Part shown: positions 1-9,369 of the stretch, in pieces
How the letters are laid out: every line of letters starts with the position of its first letter
Numbering within the stretch: position 1 is the stretch's first letter
Origin: Bugula neritina
Taxonomy: Eukaryota > Bryozoa > Gymnolaemata > Cheilostomatida > Bugulidae
Length of the DNA: 64,000 nucleotides
Reading direction: 5' to 3'
Assembly (NCBI GenBank): GCA_964035545.1
Contig: OZ037768.1
Location: forward strand, 7,369,241 to 7,433,240
Program-made: the position numbers and the translations under genes
Notes under the pieces: model-generated
Told to the model about the DNA's origin: nothing
The model's database searches: none
Seen by the model: only the letters and a program-made list of their open reading frames with translations

Positions 1-2
1 AT

Positions 3-293
3 GATGCGGGGCAGGTAACTATTAACGGCAACCAACTACGCGGAAGCAATTTATCTGATCTATTAAATCTTGCGGTTAATAGTCAACTGAAAGGTAAAAC
101 ATTGGAAGGGTGGAAAGAATTTAGACAAGTATTAATTGATTACAATGTACCCAAACTACTCATTAATCAAAACGTTATCGAAGAGAAATCTAAAAGTAGA
201 AGAGAGTCTAGTAAATTGTCATCAGGCGAGTGGGATCCATACGATGGCAAGGCGAAAACGAAAAAAGCAAAATCCAGACTCCAGCTATACTGA
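3..293 (+). CDS. C-terminal part of an unrecognised Polinton ORF
   Basis: This frame is open from the window edge to a stop at 291-293, so the start lies upstream. The visible 96 residues begin with DAGQVTINGNQLRGSN and continue with a leucine-rich stretch and a lysine/serine-rich tail. From memory, Polinton ORFs next to the integrase or capsid block often end in a short module of this kind (an NG...GSN...D-hydrophobic pattern followed by a GW...F segment). That link is inference, and no function is assigned. The end overlaps the proposed integrase start (244) by 50 bases in another frame, as expected for compact viral genes. The composition matches the downstream capsid genes rather than the host introns. 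Confidence 0.55.
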   Translation, partial: DAGQVTINGNQLRGSNLSDLLNLAVNSQLKGKTLEGWKEFRQVLIDYNVPKLLINQNVIEEKSKSRRESSKLSSGEWDPYDGKAKTKKAKSRLQLY

Positions 294-1371
294 TAAACTA
301 ATTCGAGACACCTATTTCAATATTTCTAAACCAGCCGGATTTGGTAGTAAAGCAAAGTTATACAAATCATTAAAAGGCAAAGTAAGCAAGGGTGCAATTG
401 ATAGATGGCTTGAAAAAACAGACAGCTATAACCTACATAAACCTTTGCGAAAAAACTTTCCCAGACGAAAGTATATTGTATCAGGTATTAATGCCATGTG
501 GCAAATTGATTTAACAGATCTCCAACAGTTTTCATCCGAAAATAATGGATTCAAGTATATACTATTAAGCATTGACACATTCAGTCGTAAAGCCTACGGT
601 GTACCACTCAAAACTAAATCTGGTTTAGAAGTGAGTAGAGCTATGAGGGAGATTATAGAAAACGAAAACAACAACACTCCACCAGAAATGATTTTATCAG
701 ATAGAGGCAAAGAATTCTTTAACCCTCAATTTAAAGCATTAATGAAAGAATATAACATAAACCACTTTTCATCCAACAATCAAGAAATTAAAGCATCCAT
801 GGTTGAAAGACTGCAAAGAACACTAAAGGCTAAATTGTTTAAATATTTTACTCATCAAAACAGTCACAGATATCTTGACATTCTCAATGATCTAATATCA
901 TCATACAATAACTCGAAACACTCGGCTCATAACTCAACACCTAATGATGTGACAGTTAACAATCAAGAAGAAATTTGGCATAGACTATACACAGATAGTC
1001 AGAGTGGTCAAACTAACAAACTAAAATACAATGTTGGAGATCTCGTTAGAATATCGAAATATAGTACAGTATTTAAAAAAGGATACCTTCCTTCTTGGAG
1101 CGAAGAAATCTTTACCATAGCGAAAATCCACACTACTAATCCTCCAGTGTATTCTCTCGCGGATGACAGCGGTGATCAGCTAGAAGGAACATGGTATGAA
1201 CCGGAATTACAGAAAGTAAACACCAAGAGCAACACCTATAAAATAGAGTCAATTGTTGGTCAGCGTACTGTGAATGGTAAAAAACAATTTCTTGTAAGGT
1301 GGGCTGGATATCCGCCAAGTTTTGACTTGTATGTTGATAAAAGAGATGTAATTTTTAACTATAAGAATTAG
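244..1371 (+). CDS. Polinton integrase (rve/DDE) with C-terminal chromodomain
   Basis: Retroviral-type integrase that would insert the element DNA into host chromatin. The frame is open from 136, but the ATG at 244 (reads MARRKRKKQNPD) gives a usual basic N-terminus and a 375-aa protein. With that start the acidic triad is visible at D89 (in MWQIDLTD), D153 (in ILSDRGKEF) and E188 (in SMVERL), with D-to-E spacing of 35. Residues about 30-75 are a basic, helix-rich N-terminal region, where a Zn-binding or DNA-binding domain usually sits. Residues about 333-372 form a chromodomain-like fold, with FLVRWAGYPP as its core. Such domains target histone tails in Metaviridae and Polinton integrases. 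The second conserved tryptophan position of the chromodomain appears to be tyrosine. The frame is complete, with no stop or frameshift. It is followed 33 bases later by the penton-like gene. Confidence 0.9.
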   Translation: MARRKRKKQNPDSSYTDKLIRDTYFNISKPAGFGSKAKLYKSLKGKVSKGAIDRWLEKTDSYNLHKPLRKNFPRRKYIVSGINAMWQIDLTDLQQFSSENNGFKYILLSIDTFSRKAYGVPLKTKSGLEVSRAMREIIENENNNTPPEMILSDRGKEFFNPQFKALMKEYNINHFSSNNQEIKASMVERLQRTLKAKLFKYFTHQNSHRYLDILNDLISSYNNSKHSAHNSTPNDVTVNNQEEIWHRLYTDSQSGQTNKLKYNVGDLVRISKYSTVFKKGYLPSWSEEIFTIAKIHTTNPPVYSLADDSGDQLEGTWYEPELQKVNTKSNTYKIESIVGQRTVNGKKQFLVRWAGYPPSFDLYVDKRDVIFNYKN

Positions 1372-1404
1372 ATAATAAACTTATATGTTGTCACTCTTAC
1401 AAAG

Positions 1405-2175
1405 ATGCGCGTTGTTTTACCTAGTAATGCTTCGTTGAAGCATTTTCCAAAAAATAGTCTTTCAGTATACACAGTTCAATTGCCTCAAAGTTTAGATTTT
1501 ACGGATGGCTCTTACGAAATCGGATTGAGTGATATACAATTTTATAAATCATGGTTCAATGTGAAACAGTGCAGCATAACCTTAAAAGTAAATGAAGCTG
1601 AAGAAACAGTGCATCTAGATGACGGTTACTACAAATCAGATAAAAAGCTAATACAATCTATCAATCAAGCAATAAATGACCAGTGTTTAAATCTGAAAGT
1701 AAAATTTAATTTCTATTACAACGATGTCAATAAGAATTTTTATGTCATTGCTGAAAATGTTAGCGGTTGCTCTATAGACATCACATACTCACCATCTCTT
1801 GAGAAAATACTTAATGTACAGGAAGAAAAAATGGAGATAAAATCAATGACCGATGGCACAATTTTGGTCAAGTACAATACTCCAATAAGATTACATACAA
1901 TATTTAACCTGATGGTGTATACAGATGTAGCAGAATCTAGTATTGTTGGAGATACTCAGGCTCAACTACTAAGAGTTGTAGGAGTCGAGGATGGTCATTG
2001 GAGGTTGCAGTCCACTAACTTTAACAATGTACAGTACTGCAAAATAAATAAAACGCATGTTTCGAGTGTATCAATTTATATATACACGGATTACGGTGAA
2101 AGAGTACCATTCACGCATGGACGTACAGTGGTAACGGTAGATATTCGAAAAGTTAAACCTATAAACCTAATATGA
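1405..2175 (+). CDS. Polinton penton / minor capsid-like protein
   Basis: A 256-aa protein that opens with MRVVLPSNASLKHFPKN followed by a YTVQLPQSLDF segment and then GSYEIGLSDIQFYKSW. This N-terminal pattern (VxLPSNASxxxFPxNxxxxYTxxLPxxL, then an acidic xxGLxxIQxxxSW element) recurs in Polinton minor-capsid or penton proteins, which form the single-jelly-roll capsomers at icosahedral vertices. Assignment rests on that remembered pattern and on its position between integrase and major capsid genes. The remainder is beta-rich with few charged clusters, as expected for a capsid jelly roll. The stop overlaps the start of the next gene in an ATGA arrangement. The frame is complete. Confidence 0.75.
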   Translation: MRVVLPSNASLKHFPKNSLSVYTVQLPQSLDFTDGSYEIGLSDIQFYKSWFNVKQCSITLKVNEAEETVHLDDGYYKSDKKLIQSINQAINDQCLNLKVKFNFYYNDVNKNFYVIAENVSGCSIDITYSPSLEKILNVQEEKMEIKSMTDGTILVKYNTPIRLHTIFNLMVYTDVAESSIVGDTQAQLLRVVGVEDGHWRLQSTNFNNVQYCKINKTHVSSVSIYIYTDYGERVPFTHGRTVVTVDIRKVKPINLI

Positions 2176-2603
2176 GAATAATTCCATTCGATTGTGATGC
2201 CGCATCAAATAGCTATAGACAGTTATATGAACAATCAGGAAATGGAATGATTCCAATATTTTCAGGAGAAAAATATCAAACAGGATACGGTTTAGGGAGC
2301 ATATTTGGTAACATACTCAAAGCAGCATTGCCTGTTGTAAAACAAGGTGTAAAAAGTTTAGGAAAGACAGCAATAAATACTGGTCTAAACATTGCCAGAG
2401 ATAGTTTATCCGGTAAACCATTCAGAGAGTCAATTAAAGATAACGTCAACAGCGCGGCTGGAGAGGTTATTACTAAAGGTATTACATACGTCACCAACAG
2501 AAATCGAAATAAAAAAAGGAAGCGTCAGACTAACAGAGTTACTTCTTCCAAGTCTTCAAAGGTGAAAAGACGTAGGGTTACTAAACGCGATATCTTTTCA
2601 TAG
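2172..2603 (+). CDS. pVI/pX-like basic virion core protein
   Basis: A 143-aa small virion protein. Residues about 36-80 start with GYGLGSIFGNILKAALP and form a glycine-containing amphipathic helix region. Residues about 108-138 are an extremely lysine/arginine-rich tail, with runs such as KKRKRQ and VKRRRV. Adintovirus and Polinton genomes carry proteins of this layout that have been compared with adenovirus membrane-lytic pVI and DNA-condensing pX. I assign it on the GxGLGSIFG motif, basic tail and gene order. Probable roles, by inference, are endosome membrane disruption and packing of the genome. The start codon overlaps the stop of the upstream penton-like gene by four bases. The frame is complete. 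Confidence 0.7.
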   Translation: MRIIPFDCDAASNSYRQLYEQSGNGMIPIFSGEKYQTGYGLGSIFGNILKAALPVVKQGVKSLGKTAINTGLNIARDSLSGKPFRESIKDNVNSAAGEVITKGITYVTNRNRNKKRKRQTNRVTSSKSSKVKRRRVTKRDIFS

Positions 2604-2614
2604 AATACTATACT

Positions 2615-3925
2615 ATGAGTTTCATAATGGAACATAGCTGCCTCGCTGGCAAACCCGAATTAGATTTATTTTCTACACTACCTACTCAAGCATCAATCGA
2701 AGAAGGATATCACGTAGAACATATGCCCACAACCTCATTGAATGATGAGGGACCTATAAAGTTCTCAATCTCTGGTGATTCGAACAACTACCTTGACCTC
2801 AGTTCAAGCTATCTATTATTAGAGGTGAAAATAACAAAAGCTGACGGTACGGATCTCGATGCTCAAGGTGATGCGGCTCCTATAAACCTTTTGGGTCACA
2901 CATTATTTCAACAAGTAGAAATTATGCTAAATGATGTAGTTATTTCCAACGCTTCTAATCTCTACCACTACAGAGCTCTTATAGAAACTTTACTAAGTTA
3001 CTCCGATGAAGCTAAAAAGTCACAACTATCAATGTCACTCTACTCAAAGGATACACCCGGAAAAATGGATCACATTGGTGGTGATAATGAAGGCTTGGAA
3101 GCTAGAAGGCGAATTACGGGGCAGAGTAAAACTGTGCAATTAATTGTTAGACCGCACGCTGACATATTCTTTCAAAGGCGATTCATTTTAAACGGAGTAG
3201 ACATGAAATTAAAATTTGTGAGGAATCACAACAGCTTAGTGCTAATGGCTGGTGAAAACTCTACTTGCAAACTAAAAATCCTAAACGCATCTTTTTTCCT
3301 TCGAAAAGTTAAAATCAATAGCGGAATACAATTAAAGCACATTGAAAATTTAGACAAGAAACTATTACCAGCCGTTTATCCTATCAGAAGAGTTGATATG
3401 AAGTCATTCAATATCGCATTGGGTTCACTGTCTTGGAACGAAGAAAATTTATTTCACGGTATTCTGCCTAAGAGGATAGTTATAGGTATTGTAAACGCTG
3501 GTGCATTCGAAGGCGCGTACAATTTGAATCCTTTCAACTTTCAGCACAAACATTTAAAATATACAAACCTAGTCGTTGACGGGAAACAAGTACCTCAGAA
3601 GGCATTGGTTTCAGACTACACAAATCATAATACTCTAAGAAACTATTTTACGCTCTTGGAATCAACGGGAAAGGTGTTCAACAATGGCGGAATAGATATA
3701 GATAGAGAGGAATACGAGAAAGGTTACAGTCTAATGGCCTTTGATTTAACTCCTGACCTAGATTTGAGCACTTGCTTTCATTTGATGAAGCGAGGAACAA
3801 TAAGATTAGAGCTAAAGTTTTCTCAGGCTCTTGACACACCCGTTAATGTGATTGTCTACTCCGAATTTGACTCTGGTATAAAAATTGATAAGAATAGAGC
3901 GGTACTTACAAATTTCTACGCGTGA
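2615..3925 (+). CDS. Polinton major capsid protein (double jelly roll)
   Basis: A 436-aa protein of the group annotated in many animal genomes as F54H12.2-like, which is the Polinton/adintovirus major capsid (hexon-like) protein. The N-terminus carries the family signature: an acidic/Cys start, then PELDLFSTLPTQASIE, then a GPIKFSISGDSNNYLDLS segment and an SYLLLEVKI beta strand. Near residues 170-200 a RRFILNGVDMKLKF segment is also typical. The length fits the family. ATG at 2615 is used; a second in-frame ATG lies at 2627. It is preceded 11 bases downstream of the pVI/pX-like stop, and its own TGA shares one base with the protease ATG (TGATG). The frame is intact, which suggests a young or recently active insertion. 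Confidence 0.88.
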   Translation: MSFIMEHSCLAGKPELDLFSTLPTQASIEEGYHVEHMPTTSLNDEGPIKFSISGDSNNYLDLSSSYLLLEVKITKADGTDLDAQGDAAPINLLGHTLFQQVEIMLNDVVISNASNLYHYRALIETLLSYSDEAKKSQLSMSLYSKDTPGKMDHIGGDNEGLEARRRITGQSKTVQLIVRPHADIFFQRRFILNGVDMKLKFVRNHNSLVLMAGENSTCKLKILNASFFLRKVKINSGIQLKHIENLDKKLLPAVYPIRRVDMKSFNIALGSLSWNEENLFHGILPKRIVIGIVNAGAFEGAYNLNPFNFQHKHLKYTNLVVDGKQVPQKALVSDYTNHNTLRNYFTLLESTGKVFNNGGIDIDREEYEKGYSLMAFDLTPDLDLSTCFHLMKRGTIRLELKFSQALDTPVNVIVYSEFDSGIKIDKNRAVLTNFYA

Positions 3926-4464
3926 TGAATTCTAAAGAAATATATTCCATTCTTGAGAACGATGAGTGGGTGAAAAAGATGAACTTCATCGGTGTATTTC
4001 CAATCGATAGAATACCTAGTAGTAGTTTGACGGATTATCCTTGCTGTGGAGTTGTAAACACTAAACCTCACAATCATCCGGGAGAGCACTGGGTGATGTT
4101 TCTAAAGACAGAAAATAACACAGGAGTTTATTTCGACTCTTTTGGAAGTGGTCTTTACAACATGCCAGAGGTTGCGGCTATATTTGATTCAGTAGACTCT
4201 TGGCAATTTAGTAGCACTCAGCTACAATCTGTATTTTCTACAGTTTGCGGACAATACTGTATTTTTGTGTTAACGCATTTAGCCAGAGGTTTCTCACTAG
4301 AACACATTATATCTTTAATAAATGATTGTTGTGATACATACGCGAATGATGCTTTTATATTTAATTACATTAATCAAAAATATAGTAATTTTTTAAATAA
4401 AGAACTAGAAATTGTAGACTTACCTTTTATTTTTGAACAAGCTTCTTATCCTGTTAAAATTTAA
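3925..4464 (+). CDS. Adenain-like maturation cysteine protease
   Basis: A 179-aa protein of the adenain/Ulp1-related family (C5-like) that would process virion precursor proteins. Visible catalytic layout, numbered from the ATG at 3925: H55 in GEHWVMF, D71 in VYFDSFG, Q101 in QLQS and C108 in TVCGQYC. The Gln-to-Cys spacing of seven and the Cys-Gly-x-x-Cys context match adenovirus protease. An FDSFG element after the active-site histidine strand is also characteristic. An earlier GTG in the same frame at 3922 is not needed. The start shares one base with the stop of the major capsid gene. It is the last recognisable gene of the element. All proposed catalytic residues are present, so the frame is apparently functional. 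Confidence 0.88.
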   Translation: MNSKEIYSILENDEWVKKMNFIGVFPIDRIPSSSLTDYPCCGVVNTKPHNHPGEHWVMFLKTENNTGVYFDSFGSGLYNMPEVAAIFDSVDSWQFSSTQLQSVFSTVCGQYCIFVLTHLARGFSLEHIISLINDCCDTYANDAFIFNYINQKYSNFLNKELEIVDLPFIFEQASYPVKI

Positions 4465-5108
4465 AGCTGTAATATTCTATTATGACATTTTTTCAAGAAA
4501 ATAAACTCATGGTGAAAAGAAATCTCTTTCTGGTTATTGAATATTATACGGAGTGTAGAATTTACCAAAGTGACAACAGTGATATAACGAGGGTAACTAA
4601 TCATAGATCAATGTTTTAGTACGTGAGATTCTGACTACGTAGTTAGTTAAAAGGTGTATTCACCGTAAGCTAAATTTAATAGCTACCACCTGTCAACTTT
4701 AAGGCTTACAATGCTAATTCATCAATAACAAATACAATGCTCACATAGTTAACGAGATGCTAATTTCCATAGCCATAGAGTCTACACTATGTTGACAAAT
4801 TGGCCGATACGAGATGCTTACTTCCATAGCCGTAGAGGCGCTTATTATACTACTTATATACTATACTAAACGCTACTATATACTATACTATACACTACTA
4901 TATACTATACTATACACTACTATATACTATACTATACTATACTATACTATACTATACTATACACTGTACACTCCTCCACTCTATACAGTGTTGAAAGCTA
5001 ACTGACACTTCCTCTTTTGGCTATATCCACAAAAAGTTTATTTTGTTCACTTGAGTGTAATAGTTATATTACCAACTTTACTGATACAACTTTCATCTAC
5101 TTGCACAG
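4465..5108. other. Non-coding stretch between the Polinton protease and the first host exon
   Basis: No gene is seen. The stretch should contain the right end of the Polinton, but no boundary can be placed. It holds a 28-base imperfect direct repeat (4753-4780 and 4810-4837, three mismatches) and an ATACT-type tandem repeat (about 4846-4972). It ends in a good splice acceptor (branch-like TACTGAT, pyrimidine tract, CAG at 5106-5108). A 63-aa frame here is produced only by the tandem repeat. Confidence 0.7.
4846..4972. repeat. (ATACT)n-type tandem repeat
   Basis: Imperfect tandem array of TATACTATAC and TATACTACTA units over about 125 bases. It is simple-sequence DNA lying between the Polinton coding block and the first visible exon of the FAM107-like gene. 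Confidence 0.8.
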
Positions 5109-8100
5109 CCTCAGTGTCTGTGGAGGGGATACCTCCTCCCGACTATATAGCCACACCTGACGAGGACCCTACTCTACAAGTACCTCCAGTCATACACTAT
5201 GATGACTGGAGAGGAAGCACTGGTCATATAAAAAAGCAGCAGGGTAAAATGTTGTGCCGCATTCTTGCTTCTAATGTGTGTCCTGCGCAGCAACACTGCT
5301 TTCTGCATACCTCTTTCTGCACAAAAACCCTCAAATAATTATTTTCTCCACAGAATAACGCTAAGGCTTCTAGAAACTGTCTTAGTTTACTGACTCTGAT
5401 TTATGATTTGGAACTCTGGTGAAATATTTTCAATGTTGTGATAAAAACCTGCTTTTCTACAGCTCTTGCTTCTGTGCAGTTATTTCTCAGTTCTTTGAGT
5501 TTGTCACTTACTAACTCTGTTTAATATCTGTGATTTCCTCACAGCATACATGCTGAATTTCCTGTAGGTAGCTTATATAAAATATGTTATTGTGTTGGCA
5601 GTCTTTACTGAAATCTCTCTATCTTGTTTAGTATGAAATTGGAAGATATAAATATATTATTATATTATTATGGTTGTGTCTAACATTTCTGGCTCTTTGT
5701 GTAACAATTTTTGTAAAACTAATTGAGATTCAGTAATGCCGTTGATTAATGTTGGATGTAAGGCTACACGCGAAGGTGTCTGTAAAGGCATAGCCCACTT
5801 TCTGACTTACTTGCTGTGAAGCTCTGTGATATCTGTTGGCTTCCCAGTATAATTATTATTAACTTTCATCACTAGGCAACATAATCACAACTTCAATGGG
5901 TTAAAGGTGTGGGCGGTAAATGCTACTGCACTGAGTAATAGTAGAATATTTCAACTAATAGATTCTGTTCTATTGCTGTTTGTTGTTTAGTTATTCCTAT
6001 AAGGCTACTTGATGGTTTCAAATATGTGTTACTTATAGAGAGGTTTCCACCCCCTCCCCCACAACTCTTGGAAGATGACGATACATTCCCAGAACCGCCC
6101 CCAGACTACGAGCAGAGTGCTCAAGAAGAGCAGGAAAATCCTGGTCTAATACCTCCACATAAAATACCAAACCCAGTCTTGGAGTCTAGAGATAGAGTAC
6201 AGCTCAACAAAGACATCATATTCAATGCTAAACAGTGAGTTTGTACCAAATAAATTCTATTTACTTTAGAAATTTGTAATGTAACGCAAGAAGAACGCAA
6301 CTTTCCTAAACTTTAATGGTTTTGTTTTTTAATCACTTGTTAGGTTTTGATGTTTTGTTATACAGCTGGTGCCACAATATAGTCTCCAAGTAACAAAACA
6401 GTTTAGGGCATTTGGTAAGCAGGTAATAAGTAGTGGACCGTAATAATTCCCAAAGCTAATATTTCTTTTAGAAATGCTCACAAATAATTGGCAAAGCTGA
6501 GTAAAAAATCAAGTAACGGACCAATAAAATAGTTCAATCAATAATCTGAGTTGATTCAGTGAATTTGAATTGACTTTCCAGCACTTGATCATATTATGTA
6601 TTGTGTGTATTCAAATATTACATGCATTAATCGAACTTCAATTTGGTGGATAAATGCATTCATTTAGGGACTTGAATAAAAAAGCTGCATCCTCATATCT
6701 AACTGTTTTGAAATTTAACATTTAACTGTATATAATGAATGTCATTGAACTGCAATAGCCATTGAATCTCTGCAACAAATTTATCTGGCTATTGTTATAC
6801 CACTTGAGTGCTAAGAACTAAACTAGCACAAGATGATAGCTGATGGTTATCACCTTCAACTTTAATTTTATTTTGCGCTACCTACTATACAGAATACCAA
6901 AAGTTTGACTGTTTAACAGGCATTAATTTCGGCATCTGTGGTATTCCCAATCCTAGCTCACTATTACTGCCTATATGCATGAAAATATGTATATTATTAT
7001 TTGAAAAATAATTAGATTATTTCTGTAGCTCTCTATCAAGATATAGCAGTTGGTTATCCTTGATAAGTTTGCTGAAAGAAGTACTGAGTAATTGCTATTA
7101 TAATACCAGGAAGCTAATTGTGACTTTCCTTCAGCCAAATTAATTTTTTTGACTGAAAATAGTGAAGGTACATATACACTCTTTAAGACATGATGTTTCA
7201 TGTGACTGAATAGCTGTAACTCATAGTTACTGGAAGTATGTTGTGTTTAAACAATAGTCATGCACCATGCATCAATTACTAGTATTATAATAGCTAGTTC
7301 CTTGTTGCTATCAACTAGGATCTCAGAAATTTCTAGTCTACTTTAGACATGGTAGCAATACTCAACACACTTTTTCAAAGTGTTTAAAATTTACAAACAG
7401 CGTCAGGGTTGTTAGTGCCAAGTAAAGTTGCACTCGCAATAAAAAATTGAGTGGAACGGTGAAAAGAAAAGTTTATTTGCTGTGATTGTTTGAACCCATC
7501 ATTCCACACCTGCATTTGGAATGATCACTTCAAATATTTTACAGCAATATAAATGTACTAGACAAAAAGCCTGAACTTCAAAAAGAATTACTTAGAAGGA
7601 AGCTAGAAAAACAGAAAAAAGAAGATGCTGAACGTCAAATAAGTAAGAGAAGCAGCTTTGAACAAAAGTTAGATGCTCGAAAAGAAAAGTTAGATAATGT
7701 GAGTATGAAAAGGGAGCACTTTGAGGTGTGCAAAATATTATTTTCTTTTTAGCTACCTTTGTTTTGTCTTTGGAAACTGAATGCACAGTGATTTTAATGA
7801 AAATAATGGATATAAATTTCTCTGTGATGAAGGGTAGACAACTCTACATCAATATTATAGACGTGCTTAGTGGTCCACCTCTTTAAAGATGAATTGAAAT
7901 TTCTTTGAATCTCAATAATTATTTGATATTTTAGAATTTAGGTTAAAAAAATTGAATTAAGGTTGTATTAGATTTAAATAAATAAAAGAAACTAAAAACA
8001 ACAATGATATTCATGAAAATACTACTTACAAGCATACTAAAATATTTTCCATAAAATAATGACTTTATTAATGCTCTTTGTCAATAGCTGATGATAATTC

Positions 8101-8263
8101 TGCCAACTTTTCTATGTTCATATTTTAAACTTGAAAAATGTTGCACAAAGTTTATTTTCATCTGTAGAATGAGAGAGCCGAGAAAATATTGGAGGAAAAG
8201 GAAGAAAATCAATCTGAACTTGCACGAGTTCACAATAAAATTAAAGCTAAACATAATCATTAG
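5109..8263 (+). CDS. FAM107-like protein, last four exons
   Basis: Exons: 5109-5243, 6039-6234, 7545-7698 and 8168-8263 (stop TAA/TAG type, here TAG). Phases 1, 2 and 0 join without conflict, giving 192 visible residues. The 5' exon(s) with the start codon are not identified. The C-terminal half matches the FAM107 (DRR1/TU3A, DUF1151) family: LIPPHKIPNPVLESRD, then a KPELQKELLRRKLEKQKK coiled coil and SSFEQKLDARKEKLDN. Vertebrate members bind F-actin and act in the nucleus and at focal adhesions. The N-terminal exons differ from vertebrate FAM107. They are acidic and proline-rich, with two PPDY sequences that fit the PPxY ligand of WW domains. The Polinton lies directly upstream, possibly inside an intron of this gene. 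The gene converges on GIT. Confidence 0.78.
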
Positions 8264-9369
8264 CGTCATTTAGTTACCTGCATGCATATTAGTTAGGAAA
8301 CTACCATCTAATAACACTCAACTATACAATATTATATAGTTTTGTTACAATGATATGTAGATAATATAATTCTTCCTTATAGTTACTGCATATACCAGCA
8401 TGAATATTATTACACTCACTAACACACAGCATTCCATACAAAAGAGATTAGATAATTTTAAAATATCATAACTCGCTACTGTTATGTTATCTAACACTGT
8501 ATGCTATAACAATTATATCTATTTTTGCTAATTCAATGTTTACTAACACAGTGCAATTGCACTCACTGAAATTATGCATGTGTCCTGACACTTTTGCCAC
8601 TTTGAAAATTCGATGACACCGTGTACAAGTATAACTTTGATATCTAATGTTAACCTATTTCTGAATCCTTTTGGACAAATTATAAATATAGTTTTTTAAA
8701 TAATGTCTTCACATTTCAGAATTTTTTTATAGAGTTATGCTAAGCAATGTTGTATTGATGGTTGCCTTTTTACTCATTCATTCATTAGCCTAGCTTTGTT
8801 GACTTTTTAATATTAAAATCGAATTGTTGTGAAACTAACTGTGAATTATGTTCAACTAAAATTTCTTTTTAAAGCACCCTAAAGCAAGCAACTTTATTAC
8901 CACATTAGAAAAAAAGCAAATAAAATTGCAACTTTCTTATTTATTTGTACTAAATCTTGTTCGATAGCTGTGAAATATATATTCAATTGTTACTTGAACA
9001 ATACATGAAGTTAAAATCAATTAATTTCTCAATTGAACAAAAATGGGATGTGATATGAATATCAACTAGAGCAATTGGTAAATTTACTTTGAAATAAAAA
9101 ACAGACCCTTGGTTGTTATCTAGCATATAAATCATAATCAAACTAAAATATGATATTTGGTGAATAAAAACGGAAGATTTGACACATGTTCAACTTGCCA
9201 AATTAAATATACATTTTATACTGATGGGAATAAATGCTTGTGAGGTCACATATTATTAAGAGTCAACTATTAAAAGGTGCTGAATTGCAACTTCATTTAA
9301 AATTAAATACATCACTAACAGAAATCTACTGAAAATATTGATTTGTGTGCGGGATTAAGAACTTTGGTA
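8264..9369. other. Convergent intergenic gap (FAM107-like / GIT)
   Basis: AT-rich sequence between two gene 3' ends that face each other. It must hold both 3' UTRs. Short frames on both strands around 8081-8273 are shadows of the last FAM107-like exon. I see no other gene or clear repeat. Confidence 0.6.

Larger units (their letters stand above)
1..4464 (+). mobile_element. Polinton/Maverick (adintovirus-like) element, virion-gene half
   Basis: Five complete, closely packed same-strand frames without introns encode an rve integrase with a chromodomain, a penton-like protein, a pVI/pX-like protein, a double-jelly-roll capsid protein and an adenain-type protease. This set is the hallmark of Polintons and adintoviruses. 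Frames abut or overlap by 1 to 4 bases, unlike the host genes that follow. The family B DNA polymerase and packaging ATPase are not in the window and would be expected upstream of base 1. The right boundary is not determined: no terminal inverted repeat can be recognised because the left end is outside the window. The last clear element gene ends at 4464, and host exons start by about 5109. Confidence 0.9.

Noticed and set aside
4814-5005. 63-aa frame rich in Tyr/Leu/Ile
   Set aside because: Produced by the ATACT tandem repeat; no coding signal beyond openness.
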